Positions 25,138 to 34,569 of a stretch of DNA of 64,000 nt are shown here, piece by piece. The position numbers were made by a program, and so were the translations under genes. Source of the DNA: Clostridium sp. (GTDB taxonomy: Bacteria > Bacillota > Clostridia > Lachnospirales > Lachnospiraceae); assembly GCA_021770825.1 (NCBI GenBank), contig JAETQD010000007.1:1-64000 (forward strand). Reading direction: 5' to 3'. The notes under the pieces are model-generated. The model had not been told where the DNA came from, did no database searches, and was given only the letters and a program-made list of their open reading frames with translations. How positions within the stretch are numbered: position 1 is the first letter of the stretch; the number at the start of each line of letters is the position of its first letter.

Positions 25138-25173
25138 CAATAGTTCTATTGTTTATGTATTGATAAAATCAAT
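25138..25173. promoter_or_regulatory. Palindromes ahead of the ABC importer
   Basis: CAATAGTTCTATTG (25138-25151) is a perfect palindrome around TT, and ATTGATAAAATCAAT (25159-25173) is a perfect palindrome around three A. Both contain ATTG/CAAT and lie 20-55 bp upstream of the importer -35 box. They look like operator half-sites for a regulator not encoded nearby. Confidence 0.4.
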
Positions 25174-25193
25174 ATTTGGAAGTCCGGATTCTA

Positions 25194-25221
25194 TTGATTT
25201 TCATATAAATCGTGATAGAAT
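25194..25221 (+). promoter_or_regulatory. Promoter for the ABC importer
   Basis: TTGATT (25194-25199), 16 bp, TAGAAT (25216-25221), 70 bp before the lipoprotein start. Confidence 0.65.
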
Positions 25222-25290
25222 CATGTAGGGATTGTATGAGCCTTTTGGGACATGCAGTTCCCAGACAAAAACACTTTATGGAGGATTATT

Positions 25291-26418
25291 GTGAAAAAGA
25301 GACTTTTAGCAGGAATTATGGGAATTGGAATGGCTGCATCCCTGATGTTATCCGGATGCGGAAATTCTGGAAGCACAGCAACTGAGACAACCACAGCAGC
25401 AGAGACCACAACGGCTGCTGAAACCACAACTGCAGCAGAGACAACTGAGGCAGAAACCACAAAGGCAGAGGAAGCTTCCTCCGATCCCTTAAAGGTAATT
25501 GCCACCAGCGAAAACTATGTAAAGCTGTTCGATATCTTCACCGAAGAGACAGGAATTGACGTTGAGCTTTTATCCATGTCTTCCGGTGAGGTTCTTTCCA
25601 AGGTAAAGGCAGAGGGCGGCACTCCCATGGCCGATTTATGGTTCGGCGGCGGAATCGATGCATTCATGAGCGCCAAGGAAGACGGACTTTTGGAGCAGGT
25701 AAACTTTGATGCGGCTGCTGATCTGGCTCCGGAATATAAGGATGCTGACAACTACTGGTTCTCCAAGGGCCTTACCGTGGTTGGCTTCCTGGTAAACAAC
25801 GACATTCTTGAGGAAAAGAGCCTGGAAGCTCCGAAGAGCTGGGATGATTTAACCAATCCGGCTTATAAGGGCGAGATCTTAATGTCCAACCCGGCCATTT
25901 CCGGTACCAACTACGCAGTTGTAAATGCACTTCTTCAGGTTAAGGGCGAAGAGGAAGGCTGGAAGTATTTCGAGGCATTAAATGAAAACGTGGACTACTT
26001 CTCCAAGAGAGGTAAGGATCCCAGCGAGAAGTGCGTAGCCGGAGAAGTTGCCATCGGTATCACCTACATCGACAGCTCCATTCTGAAACTGGAAGAAGAG
26101 CAGAATGTGACTGTGATCTACCCGGAGGACGGTATCCCGTTCGTACCGGAGGGAGTTGCCGTATTTAAGAACGGCTCCAACGCAGAAGGCGCAAAGAAGT
26201 TCATCGAATGGCTGTACAGCAACGATGAGAATTTAAAGACCCTGGCTGAAATCGACGGCAAGGACACTGTAAAAGCAGTGAAGCCGAATTTACAGGGCGT
26301 TGAGCTTACCTTTGATACAAACACCATGATGGAAGAAGACCTCTCCCTGTTCGGAAGCAAGAGAGATGAAATCCTGGAAAAATGGGATACCATGGCTGGC
26401 GCAAAGGCAGAACAGTAA
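25291..26418 (+). CDS. ABC importer substrate-binding lipoprotein
   Basis: A 375-residue extracytoplasmic solute-binding protein of the ferric-ion/phosphonate type. Signal peptide and lipobox LSGC place the lipid-modified cysteine at 23. A 30-residue threonine/alanine/glutamate tether (repeats of TTAAE) follows, then the two-lobed domain from about 55, with ADLWFGGGIDAFM and PAISGTNYAVVNALL. Substrate is inferred (Fe3+ or a phosphonate). GTG 25291 follows TGGAGGA. It is the first gene of an SBP-permease-ATPase operon, overlapping the permease by one base. Confidence 0.9.
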   Translation: MKKRLLAGIMGIGMAASLMLSGCGNSGSTATETTTAAETTTAAETTTAAETTEAETTKAEEASSDPLKVIATSENYVKLFDIFTEETGIDVELLSMSSGEVLSKVKAEGGTPMADLWFGGGIDAFMSAKEDGLLEQVNFDAAADLAPEYKDADNYWFSKGLTVVGFLVNNDILEEKSLEAPKSWDDLTNPAYKGEILMSNPAISGTNYAVVNALLQVKGEEEGWKYFEALNENVDYFSKRGKDPSEKCVAGEVAIGITYIDSSILKLEEEQNVTVIYPEDGIPFVPEGVAVFKNGSNAEGAKKFIEWLYSNDENLKTLAEIDGKDTVKAVKPNLQGVELTFDTNTMMEEDLSLFGSKRDEILEKWDTMAGAKAEQ

Positions 26419-28148
26419 TGAACAAACGCTTAAACAAAAGGGTATTTCTTGTAAATACCCTTTTTTCTGATATTTTAGGAAGGGCGGCAGACTGCGGCAT
26501 CCTTTTATTTCTTGTGGGTGCCCTGGCGGTCTTTATTTTTTATCCGCTTTTTTGTCTGTCTCTAAAAAGCATTCTGATTGACGGGCAGTTCACCTTACAG
26601 GAATATGAAAATCTTTTTGGAAAAAACGCAGGGCTTTTAAAACACAGCCTTTTCACGGCGTCCTTTTCCGCAGTGCTTTCCACCATCCTGGGCATTTTGG
26701 TGGCCATGAAGCTTTCTGTATCCACGGGAAAACGGAAGCTCTTTTACAGGGCCATTCTGTTAATGACAATGGTGTCGCCTCCGTTTATTTCCTCTCTCTT
26801 TTATATCCAGCTCTTCGGGCGGAGAGGGTGGATTACCTGGAGACTTTTGGGTCTGTCCATCAACCCCTACAATAAATGGGGAATCATAGCCATGCAGAGC
26901 ATCCATTTTACCTCCCTCAATGCACTTTTCATGACAGGAATCATGGAAAAGCTGGACCGCCGCATTATCCATGCGGCCAGGGATTTGGGCGCGTCCCCAA
27001 CGGCCGCCTTTTTTCAGGTGATCGTTCCCATGCTGAAACCGGCCATGTGGGGATGTCTGATTCTTTCCTTTGTCCGTTCTCTTTCCGATTTCGGAACCCC
27101 GGCTGTGATCGGCGGACGTTACAGCACTCTGGCGTCTGAGATCTATATGCAGCTCATCGGATATGCAAAAACGGAAAAAGCCGCTGCCATGAACATGCTG
27201 CTTTTAATCCCGGCGGTCCTTGCCTTTATTTCCTACCGCTTCTTAATGAAGCAGAGTGACCGGATGCTGGCATCTGAAAACGGAAAGACCGAAGGAGAAT
27301 TTCCCATCCGCTTTGAGGGACTTTTGAATGTTGTTATGAATCTTGGCGTCTGGCTGTTTTACGGAATGATGCTCATGCAGTATTTCTGCATTTTTATCAC
27401 CGGCTTTCTAAAATCCAGAAAAGGCGTGTACAGCTTTTCCCTTGAGCATGTGAAAAAGATTGCAGAATTCCACGGAAGCAGTATCTTGCGGAGTGTGGAG
27501 TATTCCCTGTTTGTGGCCGTATTCGGAACCCTGTTCGGACTTTTGCTTTCTTATTATCTGGAGCGCAGAAAAGTGGTTGGAAAATGGGGATGGGACTTTT
27601 TGTCCTCCCTTCCTTACCTGCTGCCGGGAACCTGCTTCGGCCTTGGATATATCATGGCCTTCAACAAGGAACCCTTAAGGCTGACAGGAACGGCTGCCAT
27701 CATTGTTTTGAACATGGCCTTTAAGCAGCTTCCCGCCGTCACAAAGATCGGCAGTGCCTCCCTGGCGCAGATTCACAGGCGGCTGGAGGATGCTGCAAGG
27801 GACCTGGGCGCCAACCGGCTGTCTGTGATCCGGGATGTGATTCTCCCCAACTTAAAAACCGCCTTTGTCACTGGCTTTATCTACAATTTTGCCAGCTCCA
27901 TGACAACGGCAGGGGCCGTCCTGTTTCTGATCAGCGCACGCCACAAGGTGGCAGTGTATACGCTGTTTGACGCAATCAATTCCGGAGAATACGGGGTGGC
28001 ATCCCTGATTTCCTCCATTATTATCGTGATCACCATTGCCGTATCCGGCGGCGTTTCCCTTCTCTTTTCCGAGAGAGGAGAGAAGCCGGCCGGAGAGAAA
28101 AAGAACCGTATTTGGAGAAAGGGGAGAGCACATGTATCTGGAAATTAA
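26418..28148 (+). CDS. ABC importer permease, fused double-domain
   Basis: A 576-residue permease of the FbpB/ThiP type, in which two BPD-transporter domains are joined in one chain, giving about twelve membrane segments. EAA-loop motifs occur twice: IHAARDLGASPTAAFFQVI and LEDAARDLGANRLSVIRDVI. These loops contact the ATPase. ATG 26418 overlaps the lipoprotein stop (TAATG). Fused permeases like this are typical of iron(III), thiamine and 2-aminoethylphosphonate importers. Confidence 0.92.
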   Translation: MNKRLNKRVFLVNTLFSDILGRAADCGILLFLVGALAVFIFYPLFCLSLKSILIDGQFTLQEYENLFGKNAGLLKHSLFTASFSAVLSTILGILVAMKLSVSTGKRKLFYRAILLMTMVSPPFISSLFYIQLFGRRGWITWRLLGLSINPYNKWGIIAMQSIHFTSLNALFMTGIMEKLDRRIIHAARDLGASPTAAFFQVIVPMLKPAMWGCLILSFVRSLSDFGTPAVIGGRYSTLASEIYMQLIGYAKTEKAAAMNMLLLIPAVLAFISYRFLMKQSDRMLASENGKTEGEFPIRFEGLLNVVMNLGVWLFYGMMLMQYFCIFITGFLKSRKGVYSFSLEHVKKIAEFHGSSILRSVEYSLFVAVFGTLFGLLLSYYLERRKVVGKWGWDFLSSLPYLLPGTCFGLGYIMAFNKEPLRLTGTAAIIVLNMAFKQLPAVTKIGSASLAQIHRRLEDAARDLGANRLSVIRDVILPNLKTAFVTGFIYNFASSMTTAGAVLFLISARHKVAVYTLFDAINSGEYGVASLISSIIIVITIAVSGGVSLLFSERGEKPAGEKKNRIWRKGRAHVSGN

Positions 28149-29085
28149 TGATCTGAGCAAGTCCTTCGGTCCAAAGACCGTTGTAAGCCATATGAACCTT
28201 TCCGTTTCCGAGGGGACGATTCTCTGCCTTTTGGGATCGTCCGGCTGCGGAAAGACAACCACCTTACAGCTTCTCGGAGGATTTTTAAAGGCAGACGAGG
28301 GCCGTATCATCCTGGATGGCGAGGACATTACAGGCCTGGAGCCGGAGCGGCGTCCCATTTCCACCGTATTCCAGTCCTATGCCCTGTTTCCCCACAAAAC
28401 GGTTCTGGAAAACGTGATCTATGGCCTTAAATTTAAAGGGATGAAAAAGAAAGATGCCGTTGCCCGGGGCATGGAGTATTTGGAGCTGGTGGGCCTTTCC
28501 GAATATGCCAATGCCAGGATACAGAAAATAAGCGGAGGGCAGCAGCAGAGAGTGGCTCTGGCCAGGGCACTGATCGTAAATCCCAAGGTAGTGCTTTTAG
28601 ACGAGCCCTTATCCAATCTGGACGCAAAGCTGCGCGTGCGGATCCGTGAGGAAATCCGCCAGCTTCAAAAGCGGTTTGGCATGACCATGATCTTTGTGAC
28701 CCATGACCAGGAGGAAGCCATGGCCCTGGGAGATCAGATCGCCATTATGGAAGAGGGAAAGGTAATCCAGCACGGCTCTCCGGAGGATATCTACCATCAT
28801 CCCAACAGCCGTTTTGTCATGAACTTCCTCGGAAAGGCGAACCGGATTACAGACCAGGACGGAAGAGAGGTCTACGTCCGCCCGGAGGCCATGTGCTTTT
28901 CCGAGAACGGGACTCTCCAGGGAAAAATCATAAAGAAAAGCTTTCTCGGGGCCTTAAACCAGTATGAGGTAGATACAGGTACTTCCATTGTGACGGTCAT
29001 GGACGATTCCTACAACCTAAGGAACGAGGGAGATCTGGTGCATATTTGGACGGACATGTCCAGAATCTGTCTGTTCGGACAGTAA
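28132..29085 (+). CDS. ABC importer ATPase
   Basis: A 317-residue ABC ATPase of the FbpC/PotA class. Walker A GSSGCGKTT (about 36-44), Q-loop FQSYALFPHK, signature ISGGQQQRVALARAL, Walker B VVLLDEPLSNLD and the HDQEEAMAL switch are intact. A short C-terminal TOBE-like domain (about 240-317) follows. ATG 28132 has GGGGAGAG before it; the frame opening at 28036 lies inside the permease gene. It completes the importer. Confidence 0.94.
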   Translation: MYLEINDLSKSFGPKTVVSHMNLSVSEGTILCLLGSSGCGKTTTLQLLGGFLKADEGRIILDGEDITGLEPERRPISTVFQSYALFPHKTVLENVIYGLKFKGMKKKDAVARGMEYLELVGLSEYANARIQKISGGQQQRVALARALIVNPKVVLLDEPLSNLDAKLRVRIREEIRQLQKRFGMTMIFVTHDQEEAMALGDQIAIMEEGKVIQHGSPEDIYHHPNSRFVMNFLGKANRITDQDGREVYVRPEAMCFSENGTLQGKIIKKSFLGALNQYEVDTGTSIVTVMDDSYNLRNEGDLVHIWTDMSRICLFGQ

Positions 29086-29091
29086 AAACAG

Positions 29092-29120
29092 TTGCAAATC
29101 CAAAAAGATGGAGCTAAAAT
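29092..29120 (+). promoter_or_regulatory. Promoter for the TPL-like gene
   Basis: TTGCAA (29092-29097), 17 bp, TAAAAT (29115-29120), just after the ABC ATPase stop, leaving a leader of about 65 nt. Confidence 0.6.
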
Positions 29121-29193
29121 ATTTTTGTGTTTTCACTTTAAAACATAAAAGTTTAGAAATTCAATGCAATAAAGACAACAAGAGGAAAAAACA

Positions 29194-30642
29194 ATGCCAG
29201 AAATCAAATTCTACAAGCATGCCCCCATTCCCATGGAAATGCACAAGGTAAAAATCGTACAGCAGTTAAAGCTGCTTCCCGCCGATGAGCGTTTAAAAAA
29301 GATGAATGCGGCCGGATACAACACCTTCCAGCTCCACAACGGGGATATTTTCATGGATATGCTGACCGATTCAGGCGTTAATGCCATGAGTGACAACATG
29401 CAGTCCGCTATGCTGCGGGCCGACGATGCTTATGCAGGAAGCGAGACCTTCTACCGCATGAGGGATAAGTTAGAGGAGATCTTCGGAATTCCTTATCTGC
29501 TTCCGGCTCATCAGGGACGCGCCTGTGAAAATATTCTGGCAACCCGTTTTGTAAAACCCGGCAACTGTGTTATCATGAACTACCACTTCACCACAGCCAA
29601 GGCCCATATCACCCGAGTGGGCGGTCATGTGGAGGAGCTTGTAAAGGAAGAGGGCCTGGTTTCCAAGAGCGACCTTCCCTTCAAGGGCGACATTGATCTG
29701 GAGGCTGTGGAAGCCTGCATTAAGAAAGAGACCCCGGAAAACGTGGCTTTCCTCCGCATCGAGGCAGGCACCAACTTAATCGGCGGACAGCCCATTTCCT
29801 ACGAAAACATGAAGGCGGCCACCAATCTTGCAAAGAAATACGGCATTCTTACGGTTCTGGATGCATCCTTATTACAGGATAACTTATACTTCATCAAGAC
29901 CAGAGAAGAGTCCATGAAGGATAAGTCCGTCCGCGAGATCACCAGAATGATCGCCGATCTCTATGATATTATTTACTTCTCCGGAAGAAAGTTCGGCTTT
30001 GCCCGCGGCGGCGGAATCCTGATCCGCGACGAGGAAATGTTCCACTCCATGGAGGACTTAATTCCCATGTTTGAGGGCTTCCTTACATACGGCGGTATGT
30101 CCGTTAAGGAGATGGAGGCCATGATCGTCGGCTTTGACGAGTCCATGGATATGGATGTGATTTCCCAGGGACCGCAGTTCATCAAATACTGTGTGGAGCA
30201 GCTTGATGCATACGGCGTTCCGGTGATCACCCCCGGCGGCGGACTGGGCGCCCATCTGGATGCCAGCCAGTTCGTTTCCCATATCCCGCAGCAGGAGTAC
30301 CCGGCAGGCGCTCTGGTCTGCGCCCTCTACTTATGCGGCGGCATCCGCGGCATGGAGCGCGGAACCCTGTCCGAGGAGAGAAATGCCGACGGCAGCGAGC
30401 GGTTCGCATCCATGGAGCTAGTTCGTCTGGCTCTTCCGCGCCGTGTATTCACCCTGTCCCAGACCGAGTATGTCATTGACCGCGTGAAATGGGTCTATGA
30501 CCACAGAGAGCTCATCGGCGGACTGCGTTTCGTCCATGAGCCCAAGACCTTACGTTTCTTCACAGGTATCCTGGAGCCGGTTTCCGACTGGCCGGAGAAG
30601 CTCCTGGCAGCCTATAAGGCTGATTTCGGTGAAGACCAGTAA
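29194..30642 (+). CDS. Tyrosine phenol-lyase-like beta-eliminating lyase
   Basis: A 482-residue PLP enzyme of the tryptophanase/tyrosine phenol-lyase family, which splits an aromatic amino acid into the ring compound, pyruvate and ammonia. Visible: LTDSGVNAMSDN, DDAYAGSETFYR, LPAHQGRACEN, DASLL, and the PLP lysine (K266) in YFSGRKFGFARGGG. Two positions that distinguish the enzymes look TPL-like: PRRVFT (415-420) has the extra arginine and LRFFTG (453-458) has Phe where tryptophanase has His. The region around 118-140 and the K266 loop differ from both well-known enzymes, so the substrate is uncertain. Monocistronic, with promoter and terminator. Confidence 0.83.
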   Translation: MPEIKFYKHAPIPMEMHKVKIVQQLKLLPADERLKKMNAAGYNTFQLHNGDIFMDMLTDSGVNAMSDNMQSAMLRADDAYAGSETFYRMRDKLEEIFGIPYLLPAHQGRACENILATRFVKPGNCVIMNYHFTTAKAHITRVGGHVEELVKEEGLVSKSDLPFKGDIDLEAVEACIKKETPENVAFLRIEAGTNLIGGQPISYENMKAATNLAKKYGILTVLDASLLQDNLYFIKTREESMKDKSVREITRMIADLYDIIYFSGRKFGFARGGGILIRDEEMFHSMEDLIPMFEGFLTYGGMSVKEMEAMIVGFDESMDMDVISQGPQFIKYCVEQLDAYGVPVITPGGGLGAHLDASQFVSHIPQQEYPAGALVCALYLCGGIRGMERGTLSEERNADGSERFASMELVRLALPRRVFTLSQTEYVIDRVKWVYDHRELIGGLRFVHEPKTLRFFTGILEPVSDWPEKLLAAYKADFGEDQ

Positions 30643-30663
30643 ATCAAACCCATAGAATTCCAA

Positions 30664-30696
30664 GACCGCCGGATGCAATCTCCGGCGGTCTTTTTT
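30664..30696 (+). terminator. Terminator after the TPL-like gene
   Basis: GACCGCCGGA (30664-30673), 7-base loop, TCCGGCGGTC (30681-30690), six T. Confidence 0.93.
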
Positions 30697-30707
30697 CTTT
30701 CCCGGTA

Positions 30708-30736
30708 TTGATTAATAGGGAAATTTCCATTATAAT
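30708..30736 (+). promoter_or_regulatory. Promoter for the radical SAM/rng unit
   Basis: TTGATT (30708-30713), 17 bp, TATAAT (30731-30736). The leader contains a small TCCGGC/GCCGGA hairpin (30751-30767). Confidence 0.75.
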
Positions 30737-30811
30737 TATTCAATATGCCTTCCGGCATGAAGCCGGAGGCCGGATATCAATTACGAATTTTCATGATGAA
30801 AAGGACTTTTT

Positions 30812-32674
30812 ATGAGAAAATTAGCATTAAGCGACGAGATCTTACTATCCATCCAGCAGCCTGCCCGCTACATCGGCGGAGAGGTCAATATGTGCAGAAA
30901 GGATCCGAAGGGGAAAATCCGTTTCTGCATGTGTTTTCCCGATGTTTACGAGATCGGCATGTCCCATCTGGGAATCCAGATTCTTTATGACATGTTTAAT
31001 AAGAAAGAGGATGTGTACTGTGAGAGGGTCTATTCCCCCTGGATGGATTTAGACGCCATTATGAGGGAGAAACATATCCCCCTGTTCTCCATGGAGACCC
31101 AGGATCCCATCAAAAATTTCGATTTTCTGGGAATCACGCTCCAGTATGAAATGTGCTATACCAATATTTTGCAGATTCTGGATTTATCCCAGATTCCTTT
31201 GCATGCGAAAGACCGTACCTGGGACGATCCCATCGTCATCGGCGGCGGCCCCTGTGCCTTAAACCCGGAGCCCATTGCGGAATTCTTTGATATTTTCTAT
31301 ATCGGCGAAGGAGAAACCGTTTATTATGAGCTGATGGACACCTATAAGGAATCCAGAAAGCAGGGAGATTCCAGAGAGACCTTTTTAAAGAAGGCGGCCC
31401 GGATTTCCGGTCTTTATGTCCCCTCCCTCTATACAGTGGAATACCATGAGGACGGGACCATCAAAAGCTTTCTTCCCAATTGTCCGGAGGCGCCCGAAAC
31501 GGTGCAGCGGCAGATCATGATGGAAATGACCGATACCTTTTATCCGGAAAAGCCGCTGGTTCCCTTTATCAAGGTGACCCAGGACCGCGTGGTGCTGGAA
31601 ATCATGCGGGGCTGTATCCGCGGCTGCCGGTTCTGCCAGGCAGGAATGATTTACCGTCCCGTCCGTGAAAAGAAGGTGGAGAGGCTTAAAGAGCTGGCAA
31701 AGCAGATGCTTAAAAGTACCGGACATGAGGAGATTTCCCTAAGCTCCCTAAGCTCCAGCGACTACCGGAGCCTGGAAAGCCTAGTCCGCTTTTTGATTGA
31801 AGAGTTCCATGGCAAGGGCGTCAATGTTTCCTTGCCGTCTCTCCGGATTGATGCCTTCTCCCTGGATGTGATGAGCAAGGTGCAGGACGTGAAAAAGAGC
31901 AGCCTGACCTTTGCGCCGGAGGCCGGATCCCAGAGACTCCGGGATGTAATCAATAAGGGCCTCACGGAAGAGGAGATCATAAACGGCGCCAGCGAGGCCT
32001 TCCGCGGCGGCTGGAACCGGGTAAAGCTTTACTTCATGCTGGGACTTCCCACGGAGACCGTGGAAGATATGGAGGGAATCGCCCTTCTGTCCGAAAAGAT
32101 TGCAGAAAAATATTATGAGATCCCCAAGGACCAGCGGGTGGGGAAGGTGCAGGTGGTGGCCAGCACGTCCTTCTTCGTTCCGAAGCCCTTCACCCCGTTC
32201 CAGTGGGCCAGAATGTGTACGAAAGAAGAATTCCTCGGAAAGGCCCGTGTAGTCAATCATAAAATGAAGGAAATGTTAAATTCCAAAAGCTTAAAATACA
32301 ACTGGCACGAAGCCGATGTGACCGTTTTGGAGGGCGTTCTGGCCCGGGGCGACAGACGGGTTGGCGCGGTCATCGAAGAGGCCTACAAAAACGGGGCTCT
32401 CTATGACGCCTGGTCCGAAACCTTTAAAAACGAAATCTGGATGAAGGCCTTTGAGACCTGCGGTGTGGACATTGATTTTTACACCACCAGAGAGCGAAGC
32501 CTGGATGAGGTGTTCCCGTGGGATTTCATCGACTCCGGCGTCACAAAGGAGTTCTTAAAGAGAGAATGGTTAAATTCCATCAAAGGAACTGTAACCCCCA
32601 ACTGCCGGGAGCGGTGTTCCGGCTGCGGAATCAGACGGTTTGGAGGAGGTGTCTGCTATGAAGATCAGAATTAA
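30812..32674 (+). CDS. Radical SAM protein, TIGR03960 family
   Basis: A 620-residue protein with an N-terminal B12-binding-like domain and a radical SAM core. The 4Fe-4S cysteines are in RGCIRGCRFCQAG (C268, C272, C275). VIGGGPCALNPEPIAEFFDI and LSLSSLSSSDYRSL-like segments (SLSSLSSSDYRS) are family features. The tail has CRERCSGCGIR, a further cysteine cluster. Function is unknown; it travels with the TIGR03936/DUF2344 protein and RNase G, which suggests a role in RNA modification or maturation. It overlaps the next gene by 17 bp. Confidence 0.88.
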   Translation: MRKLALSDEILLSIQQPARYIGGEVNMCRKDPKGKIRFCMCFPDVYEIGMSHLGIQILYDMFNKKEDVYCERVYSPWMDLDAIMREKHIPLFSMETQDPIKNFDFLGITLQYEMCYTNILQILDLSQIPLHAKDRTWDDPIVIGGGPCALNPEPIAEFFDIFYIGEGETVYYELMDTYKESRKQGDSRETFLKKAARISGLYVPSLYTVEYHEDGTIKSFLPNCPEAPETVQRQIMMEMTDTFYPEKPLVPFIKVTQDRVVLEIMRGCIRGCRFCQAGMIYRPVREKKVERLKELAKQMLKSTGHEEISLSSLSSSDYRSLESLVRFLIEEFHGKGVNVSLPSLRIDAFSLDVMSKVQDVKKSSLTFAPEAGSQRLRDVINKGLTEEEIINGASEAFRGGWNRVKLYFMLGLPTETVEDMEGIALLSEKIAEKYYEIPKDQRVGKVQVVASTSFFVPKPFTPFQWARMCTKEEFLGKARVVNHKMKEMLNSKSLKYNWHEADVTVLEGVLARGDRRVGAVIEEAYKNGALYDAWSETFKNEIWMKAFETCGVDIDFYTTRERSLDEVFPWDFIDSGVTKEFLKREWLNSIKGTVTPNCRERCSGCGIRRFGGGVCYEDQN

Positions 32675-33383
32675 ATTTTCCAAGCAGGGCAATATGAAAT
32701 TCATCGGCCACCTGGACATCATGCGGTATTTCCAGAAGGCCATGCGCCGGGCTGATGTGGACATCCGCTATTCCGAGGGCTTTTCCCCCCACCAGATCAT
32801 GTCTTTCGCAGCGCCCCTGGGAGTGGGACTCACCGGCAGCGGAGAGTATCTGGACATTGACGTTTTGTCCACGGATTCCTCTGCGGAAATGGTGCAGCGG
32901 TTAAATGACGTGATGGTGGAGGACATGGAAGTTTTAAGCTATAAGAGACTGCCGGATAATGCCGCCAATGCCATGTCCCTGGTGGCTGCCTGCGACTATA
33001 CCATAACGCTCCGGGAAGACTATGATAACGGGCTTTCCTGCACGGAGGAAGAGTTTTTTACAGGTCTTATCCAGTTCATTGAAAACGGAAATCTGGAAGT
33101 GGTAAAAAAGACCAAAAAGGGCGAAAAACTCATGGATCTTAAGCCTCTGATTTATGAGTACCGACTGATAAAAGACGGCAGGGGAATCTTCCTTAAGCTT
33201 TCCTCAGGAAGTACCGCCAATATGAAACCGGAGCTGCTTTTGGAGGCATACTGCAAATTCCTGGGAAAAGAATATCCGGCCTTTGCTTTCCCGATCAACA
33301 GGGAAGAGGTCTATGCAGATAACGGTTCGGATACCTCCCATGTGTTTGTCCCCCTGGAGGAGTTTGGAGAAGACATTGAATAA
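32658..33383 (+). CDS. Radical-SAM-associated DUF2344 protein
   Basis: A 241-residue TIGR03936/DUF2344 protein, conserved as the partner (in some genomes the C-terminal fusion) of the preceding radical SAM protein. The start MKIRIKFSKQGNMKFIGHLD and RYSEGFSPHQIMSFAAPL are hallmark segments. ATG 32658 follows GGAGGAGGTG; the TTG at 32640 precedes that site. It overlaps rng by 8 bp. Role unknown, probably substrate recognition for the radical SAM enzyme. Confidence 0.87.
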   Translation: MKIRIKFSKQGNMKFIGHLDIMRYFQKAMRRADVDIRYSEGFSPHQIMSFAAPLGVGLTGSGEYLDIDVLSTDSSAEMVQRLNDVMVEDMEVLSYKRLPDNAANAMSLVAACDYTITLREDYDNGLSCTEEEFFTGLIQFIENGNLEVVKKTKKGEKLMDLKPLIYEYRLIKDGRGIFLKLSSGSTANMKPELLLEAYCKFLGKEYPAFAFPINREEVYADNGSDTSHVFVPLEEFGEDIE

Positions 33384-34569
33384 GCTGATATTCACAAAAC
33401 TTCGCGGAAAAACCGTATCCGTGCTGGCTTCCCCCGGCCGTATCTTACAGATTGAGGCAGCTCCTTCTGAGGAAAACGAACGGCTGGGAACCATCTATAT
33501 CGGCAAGGTCCGCAATGTGGTGAAAAACCTGGGGGCTGCCTTTGTGGAATACCAGCCCGGAGTCAACGGCTATTACAACCTTTCGGAATGGGATGGCCCC
33601 CGTCCCTTAAAGTCCGGAGATGAGATTCCCGTTCAGGTGGCACGGGCGGCCGTAAAAACAAAGGACGCCGTCTTAAGCACCAACTTAAGTCTGACCGGAC
33701 ATTATGTGGTTCTTACCTCACAGGCCGGAAAGCTCGGAATTTCTGCTAAAATCAGGGATGGAGCCTGGCGGACAGAGCTTAAGGCCCAGTGGGAGAGCCG
33801 TCCGCAAAAAGAATACGGACTCATTGTCCGGACCAACGCTTATACGGTTCCCTTTGACAGGATCTGGGAAGAGACGGATTTTCTGCTTCAAAGACTTTGC
33901 AAAATCCGTTCAGATGCCGGATGCCGCACCTGTTACAGCATCCTCTTCCAACCGGAAAGCTTTGCCATGCAGGCTGCTTTAAACGTGAGAAAGTCGGAGA
34001 CAGAGGAGATTGTTACGGATATTCCTGAAATTTATAAGGAACTCTGCCAGTCCGGCCTTTTTTCCGGCCCCTTATCCGGAATCGGGCTCCGGCTTTATTC
34101 GGATGAAACCTATCCTCTGTGGGCCCTTTACCACCTGGAAACCGCCCTGGATCGTGCCCTTTCCAGACAGGTATGGCTGAAATCCGGCGGATACCTTGTC
34201 ATTGAGCCCACGGAGGCCATGACCGTTATTGATGTCAATACGGGGAAGAATACCGGGAAAAAAACTGCGCCCGAGACCTATTTCAACACCAATCTGGAGG
34301 CCGCCTCTGAAATTGCCGCCCAGCTTCGCCTCAGAAATTTATCCGGCATCATTCTGGTAGACTTTATTGATATGGAAACAAAGGAACAGAATGAGGAATT
34401 ATTGTCCGGATTCCGGAAATACTTAGCATTGGATCCGGTGAAAACGATCCTGGTGGATATGACGGCTCTGGGCTTGGTGGAAATCACCAGGAAAAAGATA
34501 AAAAGGCCGCTTCATGAGCAGTTTTTGACAGGTTTTTCTGAAAAAACTGTTGACATAAAGAAAACCTGA
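33376..34569 (+). CDS. rng: Ribonuclease E/G family protein, short form
   Basis: A 397-residue RNase E/G-type endonuclease, which processes rRNA and mRNA. An S1-like domain (about 38-110, IYIGKVRNVVKNLGAAFVEY) precedes the catalytic region with VIDVNTGKNTG and VDFIDM, each supplying a metal-binding Asp. It stops at TRKKIKRPLHEQFLTGFSEK and has no CPxC zinc-link motif, so it is shorter than E. coli RNase G (489). The start is TTG 33376 after GGAGAAG. Its final codons contain the rplU promoter. Confidence 0.88.
   Translation: MNKLIFTKLRGKTVSVLASPGRILQIEAAPSEENERLGTIYIGKVRNVVKNLGAAFVEYQPGVNGYYNLSEWDGPRPLKSGDEIPVQVARAAVKTKDAVLSTNLSLTGHYVVLTSQAGKLGISAKIRDGAWRTELKAQWESRPQKEYGLIVRTNAYTVPFDRIWEETDFLLQRLCKIRSDAGCRTCYSILFQPESFAMQAALNVRKSETEEIVTDIPEIYKELCQSGLFSGPLSGIGLRLYSDETYPLWALYHLETALDRALSRQVWLKSGGYLVIEPTEAMTVIDVNTGKNTGKKTAPETYFNTNLEAASEIAAQLRLRNLSGIILVDFIDMETKEQNEELLSGFRKYLALDPVKTILVDMTALGLVEITRKKIKRPLHEQFLTGFSEKTVDIKKT

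Noticed and set aside
25370..25460. Repeat block in the SBP gene as a CRISPR-like or microsatellite array
   Set aside because: The repeats are codons for a threonine/alanine/glutamate tether after a lipobox and stay in frame.
29194..30642. Plain tryptophanase
   Set aside because: The positions that separate the enzymes carry the TPL-type Arg and Phe rather than the tryptophanase residues.
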